Part shown: positions 42,095 to 51,164 of the stretch, piece after piece
Layout of the letters: every line of letters starts with the position of its first letter
How positions within the stretch are numbered: position 1 is the first letter of the stretch
Assembly: GCF_020405205.1 (NCBI RefSeq)
Contig: NZ_CP084469.1
Location: 496,001 to 560,000, forward strand
Direction: 5' to 3'
Length of the DNA stretch: 64,000 nt
DNA from: Natrinema salinisoli
GTDB taxonomy: Archaea > Halobacteriota > Halobacteria > Halobacteriales > Natrialbaceae
Translations under genes and position numbers: made by a program
The notes under the pieces: generated by a model
Seen by the model: only the letters and a program-made list of their open reading frames with translations
Told to the model about the DNA's origin: nothing
Databases searched by the model: none

Positions 42095-42403
42095 ATGCCG
42101 ACTGTCTACATTACGGCCCCACCGGACGCGGCCGACGAGCTCGCTGAAACCCTGGTCGGGGACCGACTCGCCGCCTGCGTCAATCGGCTGTCGACGACGT
42201 CGACCTACCGCTGGGACGGCGAGATTCAGCAGGACGAGGAGGCAGTGTTGCTCGCGAAAACGACGGAGGAAGTCTACGATGACCTCGTGACGCGGGTTCG
42301 GGAGGTCCATCCCTACGACGTCCCCTGTATCGAGCGATTCGACGAGAGCGACGTCCTCGAGTCGTTCGCGGACTGGCGTGCGGACAGCGTCGCGGGGCAG
42401 TAG
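42095..42403 (+). CDS. cutA: CutA divalent-cation tolerance protein
   Basis: This 102-aa protein is a typical CutA1: VYITAPPDAADELAETLVGDRLAACVNRL, then YRWDGEIQQDEEAVLLAKTT and REVHPYDVPCIERFD. CutA forms very stable trimers with a ferredoxin-like fold and has been linked to copper and other divalent-metal tolerance, though its function in archaea is unproven. The Cys in LAACVN is conserved in the family. It is followed on the same strand by uL11 but has its own terminator-free 88-bp gap. Confidence 0.92.
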   Translation: MPTVYITAPPDAADELAETLVGDRLAACVNRLSTTSTYRWDGEIQQDEEAVLLAKTTEEVYDDLVTRVREVHPYDVPCIERFDESDVLESFADWRADSVAGQ

Positions 42404-42491
42404 CGCGGCCCGGACGATCACGTCAGACGGTCACAGACGATGACTGCCCGAATTAGCAACCCTTAAAACTCGCGCACGGGTTGTGACGGGT

Positions 42492-42980
42492 ATGGCTGGA
42501 ACCATCGAAGTGCTCGTTCCGGGTGGCCAGGCCAACCCTGGCCCACCGCTCGGTCCCGAGCTCGGACCGACTCCCGTCGACGTGCAGGCTGTCGTACAGG
42601 AAATCAACGATCAGACCGAAGCGTTCGACGGCACCGAAGTCCCCGTCACGGTCGACTACGAGGACGACGGCTCCTTCGAGATCGACGTCGGTGTCCCACC
42701 GACGGCGGCGCTGATCAAAGACGAGGCCGATTTCGAAACCGGCAGCGGCGAACCCCAGAAGGATTTCGTCGCGGACCTCTCCGTCGAGCAGGTAAAGAAA
42801 ATCGCCGAGCAGAAACATCCCGACCTGCTCGCCTACGATACGATCAACGCCGCGAAGGAAGTCGTCGGCACCTGCGCCTCGATGGGCGTCACCATCGAGG
42901 GCAACGACGCTCGCGAGTTCAAGCAGCGAGTCGACGACGGCGAGTACGACGACGTGCTTGCGGACGGAGCGGCGGCGTAG
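42492..42980 (+). CDS. rpl11: 50S ribosomal protein uL11
   Basis: This 162-aa protein starts AGTIEVLVPGGQANPGPPLGPELGPTPV, the signature of uL11, and contains KHPDLLAYDTINAAKEVVGTCASMGV. It binds 23S rRNA in the GTPase-associated centre with the uL10-P1 stalk. The ATG at 42492 is preferred over a GTG at 42483; CCTTAAAACT at about 42462-42471 gives a short or absent leader. Archaeal uL11 is often a separate transcript from uL1-uL10-P1, as here. Confidence 0.96.
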   Translation: MAGTIEVLVPGGQANPGPPLGPELGPTPVDVQAVVQEINDQTEAFDGTEVPVTVDYEDDGSFEIDVGVPPTAALIKDEADFETGSGEPQKDFVADLSVEQVKKIAEQKHPDLLAYDTINAAKEVVGTCASMGVTIEGNDAREFKQRVDDGEYDDVLADGAAA

Positions 42981-43005
42981 TCCGGAAGCGCTCGAAGCGC
43001 GAACA

Positions 43006-43025
43006 GAACGAGTGTTTCTTCGTTC
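43006..43025 (+). terminator. Possible hairpin terminator after uL11
   Basis: GAACGA (43006-43011) and TCGTTC (43020-43025) form a 6-bp stem with an 8-base loop containing TTTCT, 26 bp after the uL11 stop. Haloarchaeal termination usually relies on T-rich tracts, so this is only a candidate. Confidence 0.35.
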
Positions 43026-43232
43026 TCTCCCGCTCTGACCGGTGTGTACGCCGATCATTCGAGGAAGACTCGCGCAGTGTTACTTGTCGGCCGCGACCCG
43101 ATCGGAATCTGCCGGTTCGTTCCGGGTCACTAATCCTGATTTCGTCGGGACTCGAGGAATGGAGTGACGGGATCGAATTCGTCGGGTCCGAACGCTGTCG
43201 TGAGAGGGGACGTCGGTCGGACGACCGTCGAC

Positions 43233-43841
43233 CTATATTTTGTTCGCGGGCGGAACGGTCCGTTCGTTGGGGTTCCCGGTCCCGGACGCACCGAACAGAA
43301 CGCGGACGGTCGCGCCGGTGCCAAGCGCCGCGGCGACTCCGACGACTCCCACGGTTGCCGGAAACGCGAGCCCGGACACGCCGCTGAGAAGTGCACCAAC
43401 GAACAGGCCGGTACTGAGTCGATCGCTACCGAATCGGGAAGCGACGGTGCGCCCGATCGCGACGAAACCGACCGCCGTCGCGACCGGCAGAATTGCGGCA
43501 CCGATGACGACCATCGGAATCCCGAAGAACGCCCCGATACTCGAATCCACGATAATTATCCCCGTACTCGTGACCCCGCCGACGATGAGGAGGATGGGCA
43601 CACCGATACAGAACGAAATAATCGGACTGCCGCGTGATTTCGCCACCGCAGTTGTCCCGTATTGCTGAAGCAATCCGAGCACGATCATCGCGACGAGGGC
43701 AGTCCCGACGAACTGGATACCGGCCCGAACGATCGGCTCGAGCGACCGATACAGCTCGAGACCCTCGCCGTGTCCCGCCAGCGCGGCGACGGAGTCGAGC
43801 AGCAACCCCCCGGCGATAACGTAAAAATCTACTGGCCACAT
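43233..43841 (-). CDS. Hypothetical multi-pass membrane protein inside the ribosomal cluster
   Basis: This 202-aa protein has about five hydrophobic helices (IQFVGTALVAMIVLGLLQQYG; ISFCIGVPILLIVGGVTSTGII; FGIPMVVIGAAILPVATAVG; LSTGLFVGALLSGVSGLAFP; ATVGVVGVAAALGTGATVRV) and the sequence SRGSPIISFCIGVPI, seen in haloarchaeal membrane proteins of unknown function. A TATA-like CTATAATAC at about 43863-43871 lies 22-30 bp before the start. It is antisense to, and sits between, the uL11 and uL1 transcription units. No function is known. Confidence 0.78.
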   Translation of the reverse strand: MWPVDFYVIAGGLLLDSVAALAGHGEGLELYRSLEPIVRAGIQFVGTALVAMIVLGLLQQYGTTAVAKSRGSPIISFCIGVPILLIVGGVTSTGIIIVDSSIGAFFGIPMVVIGAAILPVATAVGFVAIGRTVASRFGSDRLSTGLFVGALLSGVSGLAFPATVGVVGVAAALGTGATVRVLFGASGTGNPNERTVPPANKI

Positions 43842-44172
43842 ATATCCGTGCTACACTATCACGTATTATAGATTTTTCGATTAGTGAATATACATTTGAC
43901 CAATATATATCGAAAGATATGGTGAAACGAACCCCATATTCACATGCCGGTCACGAGTACTCGGGATCACAGTGGACGAGGGCAGTCACCGAACGATACA
44001 GCCGCCGACTCTACGATAGTGTACACCCTTCGAGAGCCCAGTGCGACTGCGAGACGACCGTACAGGCAGTTCGACGGGTTTAAGTTCGGGATGACACTTG
44101 GTTCAAGGGAGACAGGCATCGCCTGTTTCACTGACCCGTAGGAGCACACCCTGCGTACTACGGAGGTGAACG
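43842..44172. promoter_or_regulatory. AT-rich promoter and leader region before the uL1-uL10-P1 operon
   Basis: From 43842 to about 43945 the sequence is strongly AT-rich, with several TATA-like runs facing both ways (for example CAATATATATCG at 43899-43910). The operon promoter is GGTTTAAGTT at about 44077-44086, predicting transcription from about 44108. A short frame at 43944-44141 overlaps this promoter and is not believed. No other gene is seen. Confidence 0.6.
44108..44172 (+). promoter_or_regulatory. Structured 5' leader of the uL1 operon (possible uL1 autoregulatory site)
   Basis: A leader of about 65 bases contains hairpin ACAGGC-ATC-GCCTGT (44112-44126) and a second pairing CCGTAG (44136-44141) with CTACGG (44158-44163). 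The Shine-Dalgarno GGAGGTGA (44162-44169) begins inside the second stem, so closing it would hide the ribosome-binding site. Archaeal uL1 is known to repress its own operon through a leader that mimics its 23S rRNA site; that this is such a site is inference. Confidence 0.5.
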
Positions 44173-44805
44173 ATGGCAGATTCGGATATTGAAACAGCAG
44201 TAGCCCGCGCACTCGAGGACTCACCGGACCGGAACTTTACCGAGACGGTAGACCTCGCGATTAATCTGCGCGACTTAGACCTGAACGAACCGTCGAACCG
44301 CGTTGACGAGTCGATCGTCCTGCCGGCCGGAACCGGCCAGGAGACCCGCATCGTCGTCATCGCCGAAGGAGAGACCGCAGTCCGCGCCGAGGAGGCCGCG
44401 GATGAGGTCCTTTCGGTGGACGATGTGGCCGATCTGGACGACGACGAGGCCAAAGACATGGCCGACGAGACGGACTTCTTCATCGCCGAAGAGGCGATGA
44501 TGCAAGACATCGCCCGGCACTTGGGTACCATTCTCGGTCCCCGAGGGAAGATGCCGGACCCGCTCTCGCCCGACGACGACGTCGTCGAAACCGTCAACCG
44601 GCTCAAAAACACCGTGCAGCTTCGCTCCGGCGACCGACGAACGTTCCACACGCTCGTCGGCGCCGAAGACATGGACGCCGAGGACATCGGCGACAACATC
44701 GACGTCATCCTGCGTCGCCTGCACGCCGACCTCGAGAAGGGGCCCCAGAACATCGACGCCGTCTACGTAAAGACGACGATGGGCCCGTCCGTGGAGGTGG
44801 CCTAA
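44173..44805 (+). CDS. rpl1: 50S ribosomal protein uL1
   Basis: This 210-aa protein begins [20 protein letters not shown] and contains [40 protein letters not shown] and [11 protein letters not shown], all uL1 signatures. It forms the L1 stalk near the E site and in archaea represses its own mRNA. A strong Shine-Dalgarno GGAGGTGA is 4 bases before the ATG, unlike most leaderless genes here. It heads the uL1-uL10-P1 operon. Confidence 0.97.
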   Translation: MADSDIETAVARALEDSPDRNFTETVDLAINLRDLDLNEPSNRVDESIVLPAGTGQETRIVVIAEGETAVRAEEAADEVLSVDDVADLDDDEAKDMADETDFFIAEEAMMQDIARHLGTILGPRGKMPDPLSPDDDVVETVNRLKNTVQLRSGDRRTFHTLVGAEDMDAEDIGDNIDVILRRLHADLEKGPQNIDAVYVKTTMGPSVEVA

Positions 44806-44806
44806 T

Positions 44807-45850
44807 ATGAGCGCACAGGCTGAACGCAAAACCGAGAACCTTCCCCAGTGGAAGAAAGAGGAAGTCGCCGACCTCGCCGAGATCATCGACGAGTACGACA
44901 GCGTCGGCGTCGTCGGCATCGCCGGCATTCCCTCGAAGCAGCTCCAGGACATGCGTCGCGACCTGCACGGCACCGCCGTGCTTCGCGTCAGCCGCAACAC
45001 CCTGCAGACGCGTGCCCTCGAGGACGCCGGACTCGGCGACCTCGTCGAGCACATCGGGGGACAGGTCGGGATCATCGCGACCGACGAGAACCCGTTCTCG
45101 CTGTACAAGGAGCTCGAGGCGTCGAAGACGCCCGCTCCGATCAACGAGGGGGAAGTCGCCCCGAACGACATCGTCATCCCCGAAGGGGACACCGGTGTCG
45201 ATCCCGGGCCGTTCGTCGGCGAACTCCAGGGTATCGGCGCGAACGCGCGCATCGAAGAAGGGTCGATCCAGGTCATGGAAGACTCGACGGTCCTCGAGGC
45301 CGGCGAGGAAGTCTCCGTCGATCTGGCGAACGTCCTGAACGAGCTCGGCATCGAGCCCAAGGAGGTCGGTCTCGACCTTCGAGCCGTCATCGCCGACGGC
45401 GTGCTCTTCAGCCCCGAGGACCTCGATATCGACGTCGAGGCCTACGAGAGCGACGTGTCGACGGCCGCCGCCCGCGCTCGGAACCTCGCACTCAACGCGA
45501 GCTTCCCGACTGCGACGACGGCCCCGACGCTCATCGCGAAGGCCACGGGCGAGGCCAAGAGCCTCGGCCTGCAGGCCGCGATCGAGGACGAAGACCTGAT
45601 GCCCGATCTCGTCAGCAAGGCCGACGCGCAGCTGCGTGCACTCGCAGCACAGGTCGACGACGAGGAGGCACTTCCTGACGAACTCCAGGACGTCGAGGCG
45701 GCCGCCGAACCGGCGGCAGCCGACGACGAAGACGAATCGGCGGACGACCAGACTGAAGACGAGGCTGAGACCGAAGATACCGACGCCGACGATGACGACG
45801 ACGAAGACGACGGCGACGGCGCGGCCGGTCTCGGCGAGATGTTCGGATAA
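44807..45850 (+). CDS. rpl10: 50S ribosomal protein uL10 (P0)
   Basis: This 347-aa acidic protein matches archaeal uL10/P0: [81 protein letters not shown] and a C-terminal Asp/Glu-rich arm ending GLGEMFG. It anchors P1 dimers on the stalk base. A Shine-Dalgarno GGAGGTGG lies 6 bases before the ATG, within the end of uL1. The C-terminal arm has about 50 residues of almost pure acidic and Ala/Thr content, as expected for haloarchaea. Confidence 0.97.
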   Translation: MSAQAERKTENLPQWKKEEVADLAEIIDEYDSVGVVGIAGIPSKQLQDMRRDLHGTAVLRVSRNTLQTRALEDAGLGDLVEHIGGQVGIIATDENPFSLYKELEASKTPAPINEGEVAPNDIVIPEGDTGVDPGPFVGELQGIGANARIEEGSIQVMEDSTVLEAGEEVSVDLANVLNELGIEPKEVGLDLRAVIADGVLFSPEDLDIDVEAYESDVSTAAARARNLALNASFPTATTAPTLIAKATGEAKSLGLQAAIEDEDLMPDLVSKADAQLRALAAQVDDEEALPDELQDVEAAAEPAAADDEDESADDQTEDEAETEDTDADDDDDEDDGDGAAGLGEMFG

Positions 45851-45869
45851 CGACTAGGAGGATCCAACA

Positions 45870-46217
45870 ATGGAATACGTATACGCTGCACTCATCCTGA
45901 ACGAATCGGGCGAAGAGATCAACGAAGACAACCTGACGAACGTCCTCGACGCTGCCGGCGTCGACGTCGAAGAGTCCCGCGTGAAGGCACTCGTTGCCGC
46001 ACTCGAGGACGTCGACATCGACGAGGCAGTCTCCGAGGCCGCCGCCGTCCCCGCTGCCGGTGGCGCCGCAGGCGGCGCGGCTGCCGAGCCCGCTGCCGAC
46101 GAGGGCGACGACGAGGACGAAGAGGTCGAAGAGACCAGCGACGTGCCGGACACGACGGACGACGACGATGACGACGACGAGGCCGACGGCGAGGGCCTCG
46201 GCGAACTCTTCGGATAA
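45870..46217 (+). CDS. rpl12: 50S ribosomal protein P1 (L12)
   Basis: This 115-aa stalk protein begins [20 protein letters not shown], has a dimerising helical N-terminal half ([20 protein letters not shown]), an Ala/Gly hinge ([19 protein letters not shown]) and the acidic tail ending GLGELFG, shared with uL10 and used to recruit elongation factors. An AGGAGGA ribosome-binding site at 45856-45862 lies 7 bases before its ATG. It is the last gene of the operon. Confidence 0.97.
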   Translation: MEYVYAALILNESGEEINEDNLTNVLDAAGVDVEESRVKALVAALEDVDIDEAVSEAAAVPAAGGAAGGAAAEPAADEGDDEDEEVEETSDVPDTTDDDDDDDEADGEGLGELFG

Positions 46218-46256
46218 CGTCCACGTCGGTTCGGTTCCGACGAGTTGCAATCCCGA

Positions 46257-46262
46257 TTTTTT
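46257..46262 (+). terminator. T-tract terminator of the uL1-uL10-P1 operon
   Basis: Six T residues follow CCCGA 40 bp after the P1 stop codon. Poly-T tracts are the usual intrinsic terminators in archaea. No strong hairpin precedes it. Confidence 0.55.
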
Positions 46263-46334
46263 GTTCGACGATCGCCTCCAGCGACGCGGCTGTGATCCGT
46301 GAGTATATATCGGAAGACGCGGCCAGCATCAGCG

Positions 46335-47573
46335 ATGCCCGCACCAGTCGAACTCGGTCTCGAGCCGGCGGTGGCGTTCCAGGTGCTCGCGTGGACCCTC
46401 GCCGGCTCGCTGCTCGGCTGTTGCAGCGGGCTCGTCCCGGGAGTGCACGCGAACAACTTCGCCTTTCTCCTGGCTGGCGTCGTGCCGATAGTCCCCGGTC
46501 CGCCGCTGTTCGTCGGCTGTGCGATGCTCGCGGCCGGTGTCGTCCACACGTTCTGCAACGCCGTTCCCGCGATGGCGCTCGGCGTTCCCGACGCCGAGAT
46601 GGCCGTCACCGCGCTGCCGGGTCATCGAATGGTGCTCGAGGGCCGGGGGTACGAAGCGATTCGGCTCTCCGCGCTCGGCAGTATCCTCGCCGTGCTCGCG
46701 GCGGTCCCGCTCGCCGTCCCTGTCACGTGGGCAGTGACGGCGGCCTATCCGACGATCCGTGCCCATCTTCCGCTCGTCCTCGCGATGGTCGCAGTCGCGT
46801 TGATCGCATCCGAACGCACGTGGCGGGGCCGGCTCGGTGGCGTCCTGTCGTTCGCCCTCGCAACTGGCCTCGGCGCGCTCACGTTGGATCTCTCGACCGA
46901 CGCGCCCCTCGAGGCGGGTGGCACGCTCGCGCCCCTCTTCGCCGGCCTCTTCGGTGCGCCGGTGTTGATCGACGCGATTCGGGGGAGTGGGATTCCCCGG
47001 CAGTCGGGGACCGGGATCGAGACGTCGCGACGGTTCGTCGGCACCACAGCGATCGCGGGCACGCTGGCCGGTGCGATCGTCGGCTACGTCCCTGGCATTT
47101 CGGCGGCCATCGCTGCAGTCGCGGTGTTGGCGATCGTCCCCAATGGAGCCAGCGACCGCGGTTATATCGTCGCGACCAGCGGCGTCGACACGGCGAACGC
47201 GGTCTTCGCGCTCTTCGCGCTGGTAGCGATCGGCCAGCCCAGAACCGGGGTCCTGGTAGCGTTCGATGGCACGGCCGCACCCCTCGAGCTCCCGATCCTG
47301 CTCGGGGCCGTCGTTCTCGCTGGATTAATCGGGTTCGTCTTCGTGATCGTCGTCGGGGACGCCTACCTCGAACTCGTCGGCCGACTCACGTACTGGAAAC
47401 TCTCGGCTGCGATCCTCGTGGTCCTGCTCGGGCTCTCGTATCTGTTTACCGGTGGGCTCGGCATCGGGATTTTCGTCGTCGCGACCGCCATCGGCATGGT
47501 CCCGGTTCGATTGCGGTGTCGTCGCGTCCACCTGATGGGCGTTCTGATCGGACCGCTGATGCTGGGACTCTGA
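46335..47573 (+). CDS. TctA-like membrane permease (tripartite tricarboxylate transporter permease family)
   Basis: This 412-aa membrane protein has about ten hydrophobic segments and two TctA-type glycine-rich repeats: LLGCCSGLVPGVHANNFAFL and the later AIVGYVPGISAAIAAVAVL, like the GxxPGxG motifs of TctA/DUF112 permeases. No TctB or TctC partner is adjacent, as is common for archaeal members. The start at 46335 follows the TATA-like GAGTATATATC (about 46300-46310). Substrate unknown. Confidence 0.82.
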   Translation: MPAPVELGLEPAVAFQVLAWTLAGSLLGCCSGLVPGVHANNFAFLLAGVVPIVPGPPLFVGCAMLAAGVVHTFCNAVPAMALGVPDAEMAVTALPGHRMVLEGRGYEAIRLSALGSILAVLAAVPLAVPVTWAVTAAYPTIRAHLPLVLAMVAVALIASERTWRGRLGGVLSFALATGLGALTLDLSTDAPLEAGGTLAPLFAGLFGAPVLIDAIRGSGIPRQSGTGIETSRRFVGTTAIAGTLAGAIVGYVPGISAAIAAVAVLAIVPNGASDRGYIVATSGVDTANAVFALFALVAIGQPRTGVLVAFDGTAAPLELPILLGAVVLAGLIGFVFVIVVGDAYLELVGRLTYWKLSAAILVVLLGLSYLFTGGLGIGIFVVATAIGMVPVRLRCRRVHLMGVLIGPLMLGL

Positions 47574-47588
47574 ACGACACTTCCCTCT

Positions 47589-48434
47589 TCAGTCGCTCGA
47601 GCCCGCCGCTCGAGCCGCGGTCACGAGTTTCTCGACCCGTTCTTTCGAAACCGGGTTCGTCGTCACGCCGTCCGTTTTGAGTGCCGTGCCGACGATGACG
47701 CCGTCCGCACCCGCTTCGAAACAGTCGGAGACGGTGTCGCTCGTCACGCCGCTGCCGACGAACACCGGCACGCGGTCAGCGTCCCCGCTCTCGTCCGCCG
47801 CTGCGTCGGCGACGCGCTCGATATCCGCCAGCGCCGTTTCGACACCCGTCCCGGGACCGGAGACGATCAGCCCGTCGGCCCTGCCGCGTCCAACCGTTTC
47901 GCGCGCCGCGCGTTCGATATCCTGCGCACCGATCGGCGCGGCGTGTTTGACGTGGACGTCCGCCAGGATCGACACGTCGGCCTCGAGTCGGTCGCGAAGT
48001 CGAAGCGTCTCGTGGGCGCGTCCCTCGAGGATTCCCTGATCGGTCGCGGCGGTGCCGACGTGGACGTTGACGCGGACGAACTCGGCGTCGGCGGCCGCGG
48101 CGATCGACAGCGCTGCCGCCGCGTCGTTGCGGAGCACGTTGACGCCGACCGGCACGTCGACGGCGTCGGTCAGGGCCGTCGCGATAGCGGTCATCTCCGC
48201 GACGACGTGGTTCGGCACGTCGTCCGGGTAGAACGGCGCATCGCCGAAGTTCTCGAGGACGAGTCCATCGACCCCGCCGGCCTCGAGACGCCGTGCATCC
48301 TCGAGGGCGCGGGCTCGGACGGCCTCGCGGTCACCGTCGAAATCCGGTGCGCCGGGGAGCGACGGGAGATGAACCATGCCGACGATCGGACGGTCGACCT
48401 CGAACCGGTCTCCGAGGGTGCTGCCTGCTATCAT
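47589..48434 (-). CDS. BtpA/SgcQ family TIM-barrel protein
   Basis: This 281-aa protein has the BtpA signature: VGMVHLPSLPGAPDFDGD, GVDGLVLENFGDAPFYPDD, VGVNVLRNDAAAALSIAAA, FVRVNVHVGTAATDQGILEG, ADVHVKHAAPIG and DGVIVGTALKTDGVTTNPV. BtpA was linked to photosystem I stability in cyanobacteria and SgcQ to sugar metabolism; archaeal members have no set function but a phosphate-binding TIM barrel is evident. It is convergent with the TctA gene (15 bp gap). Confidence 0.9.
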   Translation of the reverse strand: MIAGSTLGDRFEVDRPIVGMVHLPSLPGAPDFDGDREAVRARALEDARRLEAGGVDGLVLENFGDAPFYPDDVPNHVVAEMTAIATALTDAVDVPVGVNVLRNDAAAALSIAAAADAEFVRVNVHVGTAATDQGILEGRAHETLRLRDRLEADVSILADVHVKHAAPIGAQDIERAARETVGRGRADGLIVSGPGTGVETALADIERVADAAADESGDADRVPVFVGSGVTSDTVSDCFEAGADGVIVGTALKTDGVTTNPVSKERVEKLVTAARAAGSSD

Positions 48435-48576
48435 ATCGGTGCTGGGACCGCGAGCGGGATAAGTTCGTGTGGGCGCTCCTTGCCAACGGCGTCGGCGTTC
48501 ATGTCGTTCGTCCGCGATCCGGCAATCCCCTCTCCCTCCACGGCTGTTTTCTCGCCACCGTCGTAACGTTCCTGCG

Positions 48577-49695
48577 ATGACTGACTTACTCTCTCCGTTA
48601 CCGTTGCGCGATCTCGAGACCGAGAATCGAATCGCCGTCTCACCGATGTGTCAGTACTCCTGTGAGCCGGACGGGCTCGCGACCGAGTGGCACCGCGTCC
48701 ACCTCGGGAGCCGAGCCGTCGGCGGCGCGGGGATCGTGATGACCGAGGCCACGGCGGTGGACCCGGCTGGCCGGATCACGCCTCACGACCTCGGGATCTG
48801 GAGCGACGAGCACGCGTCCGCGCTCGAGCCGACCACCGAGTTCATCCGCGACCAGGGTGGGGTGCCCGGGATCCAGCTCGCCCACGCGGGCCACAAAGCG
48901 AGCAAGGAGCGACCGTGGGAGGGCCACGTCCCGATCCAGCCCGACGGGACCGGTCCCAGCGGGGCATCCGGATGGGAAGTCCTCACGCCGTCCCCCGAGG
49001 CGTACCCGCCGTTCGACGGCGACCGCCCGGCGATGAAGAAGGCCGATCAGGGCGATATCGAGGGCGTCATCGACGCCTACCGCGCCGCGGCCGAGCGCTC
49101 GCTCGAGGCCGGATTCGAGATCGCCGAGGTCCACGCGGCCCACGGCTACCTGCTCCACGAGTTCCTCTCGCCGGCGACGAACCACCGCGAAGACGATTAC
49201 GGTGGGAGCTTCGAGAACCGAACGCGCCTGACCCGGGAGATCGTCAGTGCCGTTCGCGAGGTCTGGCCGGACGACAAGCCGCTCTTCGTTCGCATCTCCG
49301 GGACCGACTGGCTCGACGACCGTGAATCGTGGGATATCGAACAGTCAGTGCGACTGGCGGACGATCTCGCCGATCTCGGCGTCGATCTGATCGACGTCAG
49401 TTCGGGCGGGCTCCACCCCGAGCAAGCGGTTCCCGGCGGGCCGAACTTCCAGGTCCCGCTGGCCGAGAAGGTTCGCGAGGGTGCCGACGTCGCCGTTGGC
49501 ACGGTCGGCGGTGTCACCGAACCCGAGCAGGCCGACGCGCTGATCCGCAACGACCGCGCCGACCTCGTGCTCGTCGGGCGGGAGTTCCTCCGCGATCCGT
49601 ACTTCGGCCTCCGGGCGACCGGCGACCTCGAGCGCGATCCGGACGAAGTCGCGGAGCAGTGGCCGGTCCAGTACCGGCGAGCGGTCCAGCGGTAG
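48577..49695 (+). CDS. NADH:flavin oxidoreductase (old yellow enzyme, YqjM type)
   Basis: This 372-aa FMN enzyme begins LLSPLPLRDLETENRIAVSP and has the YqjM-type MCQYSCEPDG (the Cys that tunes FMN), IQLAHAGHKASKERPWEG, EVHAAHGYLLHEFLSP with the substrate-binding His pair, and DYGGSFENRTRLTREI. It reduces activated C=C bonds of enones or quinone-like compounds with NAD(P)H. The start at 48577 matches the family; the frame extending to 48469 overlaps the BtpA promoter. Physiological substrate unknown. Confidence 0.93.
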   Translation: MTDLLSPLPLRDLETENRIAVSPMCQYSCEPDGLATEWHRVHLGSRAVGGAGIVMTEATAVDPAGRITPHDLGIWSDEHASALEPTTEFIRDQGGVPGIQLAHAGHKASKERPWEGHVPIQPDGTGPSGASGWEVLTPSPEAYPPFDGDRPAMKKADQGDIEGVIDAYRAAAERSLEAGFEIAEVHAAHGYLLHEFLSPATNHREDDYGGSFENRTRLTREIVSAVREVWPDDKPLFVRISGTDWLDDRESWDIEQSVRLADDLADLGVDLIDVSSGGLHPEQAVPGGPNFQVPLAEKVREGADVAVGTVGGVTEPEQADALIRNDRADLVLVGREFLRDPYFGLRATGDLERDPDEVAEQWPVQYRRAVQR

Positions 49696-49728
49696 CGCGG
49701 TCAGGTCCGCCGCGCGTCGGCGCTGCGG

Positions 49729-50517
49729 TTACTCGTCGTCGTAGTCCTCGAGCCAGCCCGTGACGGACGACCGCAACGCGCCGGTCGTCGTGCCGATATT
49801 CAACAGCTGGTAGCCGTTCTGCGCCTTTTCGTTGACGTCGTCCATGCCGAATCCGAGCCCGCCGACCGGAACGTCCGCCTCGACGGCGGCCGATCGGATC
49901 GTCTCGACGGCCTCCTCCACGTCCGGATGATCGAACTCGCCCGGATGGCCCAGCGAAACCGAGAGATCGAGCGGGCCGATGAAGACGAACCCGAGTTCGG
50001 GGACCGCGAGTATCTCGTCGAGCTCGTCCAGCGCCGACTGGGTCTCGACCGTGACGCCGACGACGACGGAGTCGTCTTCGGTGCCCACGTAGTCGTCCGT
50101 CAGCCCCCAACGGCCCGCTCGAGGGCTGGCCATGCCGCGCCGGCCCGGCTCGCCGTCGTACTCGAACCGGCCAGCCCGGACCGCCGCTCTGAGTTCCTCG
50201 CTACTCCCGACTCGCGGGAGGAAGACGTTTCGAACGCCGGCGTCGAGGGCCTTCCGAACCAGCGACGGATCGGTGTCAGGAAGCCGCACCAGCAGCTCCG
50301 TGTCGGTGCCGTCCACTGCGCGCAGCAGTTCCTCCAGCCGGCCCGCGTCCCGCGGGCTCGGCCCGCCGTGCTCGAGATCGATCCAGACGAAGTCCGCGCC
50401 CAGCGCCGCGTAGAGTTCGACGACAGTCGGACTGTACGTGTTCTCGAGGACGCCGAGCGCGACCTCGCCGGCCTCGAGCGTCTCGCGGAGCGCGTTCCCT
50501 CGGGGGTGCTGGCTCAT
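49729..50517 (-). CDS. HpcH/HpaI aldolase/citrate lyase family protein
   Basis: This 262-aa protein has the class II pyruvate-aldolase fold: LGVLENTYSPTVVELYAALGADFVWIDLEHG, LVRLPDTDPSLVRKALDAG, VVGVTVETQSALDELDEIL (metal-binding Glu) and VFIGPLDLSVSLGHPGEF (metal-binding Asp). Members cleave 4-hydroxy-2-oxo acids to pyruvate and an aldehyde. The start at 50517 is chosen because it directly precedes SQHPRGNALRETL. It is convergent with the old yellow enzyme gene. Confidence 0.92.
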   Translation of the reverse strand: MSQHPRGNALRETLEAGEVALGVLENTYSPTVVELYAALGADFVWIDLEHGGPSPRDAGRLEELLRAVDGTDTELLVRLPDTDPSLVRKALDAGVRNVFLPRVGSSEELRAAVRAGRFEYDGEPGRRGMASPRAGRWGLTDDYVGTEDDSVVVGVTVETQSALDELDEILAVPELGFVFIGPLDLSVSLGHPGEFDHPDVEEAVETIRSAAVEADVPVGGLGFGMDDVNEKAQNGYQLLNIGTTTGALRSSVTGWLEDYDDE

Positions 50518-50600
50518 ACGGCCGGTAGGCACACCCGCTGGCGACTAAAGTCTGGGGCCGAACGACGCGGGTTCCGATTCTGGAACGGTTCTACCCGGCT

Positions 50601-51164
50601 TCAGTCGTCTTTCCACTTGATCGAACAGCCCCGAGAGGGCTGCCACTCGAGGTCGACCGGCTCGTCAGCCAGTACGGCGTCGATCGCCTCGCGGATCTGG
50701 AATCGGCTCGGCTCGTCGTCGGGATTGGGTGCGTCGTCGAGCCGGCCGTGGTAGGCCAGCCGAAACGCACCGTCTTCGCGCTCGAAGAGGAAGGGATCAG
50801 GGGTGCAAACTGCACCGTACTCTCGGGCGACCCCCTGACTCTCGTCGCGGAGATAGGCGTCGTACGCTACTTTTCCCGCGTCGACGAACTCCCGCATCCG
50901 CTCGAAGGAATCGTCGGGGTATTCCTCGGCGTCGTTCGGATTGATTCCGACCACCGAGACGTCGCCGTACTCGTCCGCGAGTTCGTTCAGCAAATCGAAC
51001 TTCGCCTGGGCGTACGGACAGTGATTGCACGTGAACACGACCAACAGCGCCTCGTCGTCCGCGAAGGACTCGAGCGTGTACGTCTCGCCGTCGACGCCCT
51101 CGAGTTCGAACGCCGGTGCAGCGTCGCCCGCCTCGAGTTCCGACTCGGACTCTGTGAGAACCAT
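50601..51164 (-). CDS. Thioredoxin-fold redox protein (AhpC/TSA-redoxin type)
   Basis: This 187-aa protein has a peroxiredoxin/thioredoxin fold: GDAAPAFELEGVDGETYTLE, LLVVFTCNHCPYAQAKFDLL with a CxxC (C-N-H-C) active site, VVGINPNDAEEYPDDSFERM and GVAREYGAVCTPDPFLFERE, and ends WQPSRGCSIKWKDD. Such redoxin-domain proteins reduce peroxide or disulfides; the CNHCP-x4 sequence is typical of the DUF-type ResA-like group. The start at 51164 is 27-33 bp after CGATTAAGG on the minus strand. Confidence 0.9.
   Translation of the reverse strand: MVLTESESELEAGDAAPAFELEGVDGETYTLESFADDEALLVVFTCNHCPYAQAKFDLLNELADEYGDVSVVGINPNDAEEYPDDSFERMREFVDAGKVAYDAYLRDESQGVAREYGAVCTPDPFLFEREDGAFRLAYHGRLDDAPNPDDEPSRFQIREAIDAVLADEPVDLEWQPSRGCSIKWKDD

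Noticed and set aside
43944-44141. Short plus-strand frame before uL1
   Set aside because: It contains the uL1 operon promoter and leader; no family resemblance.
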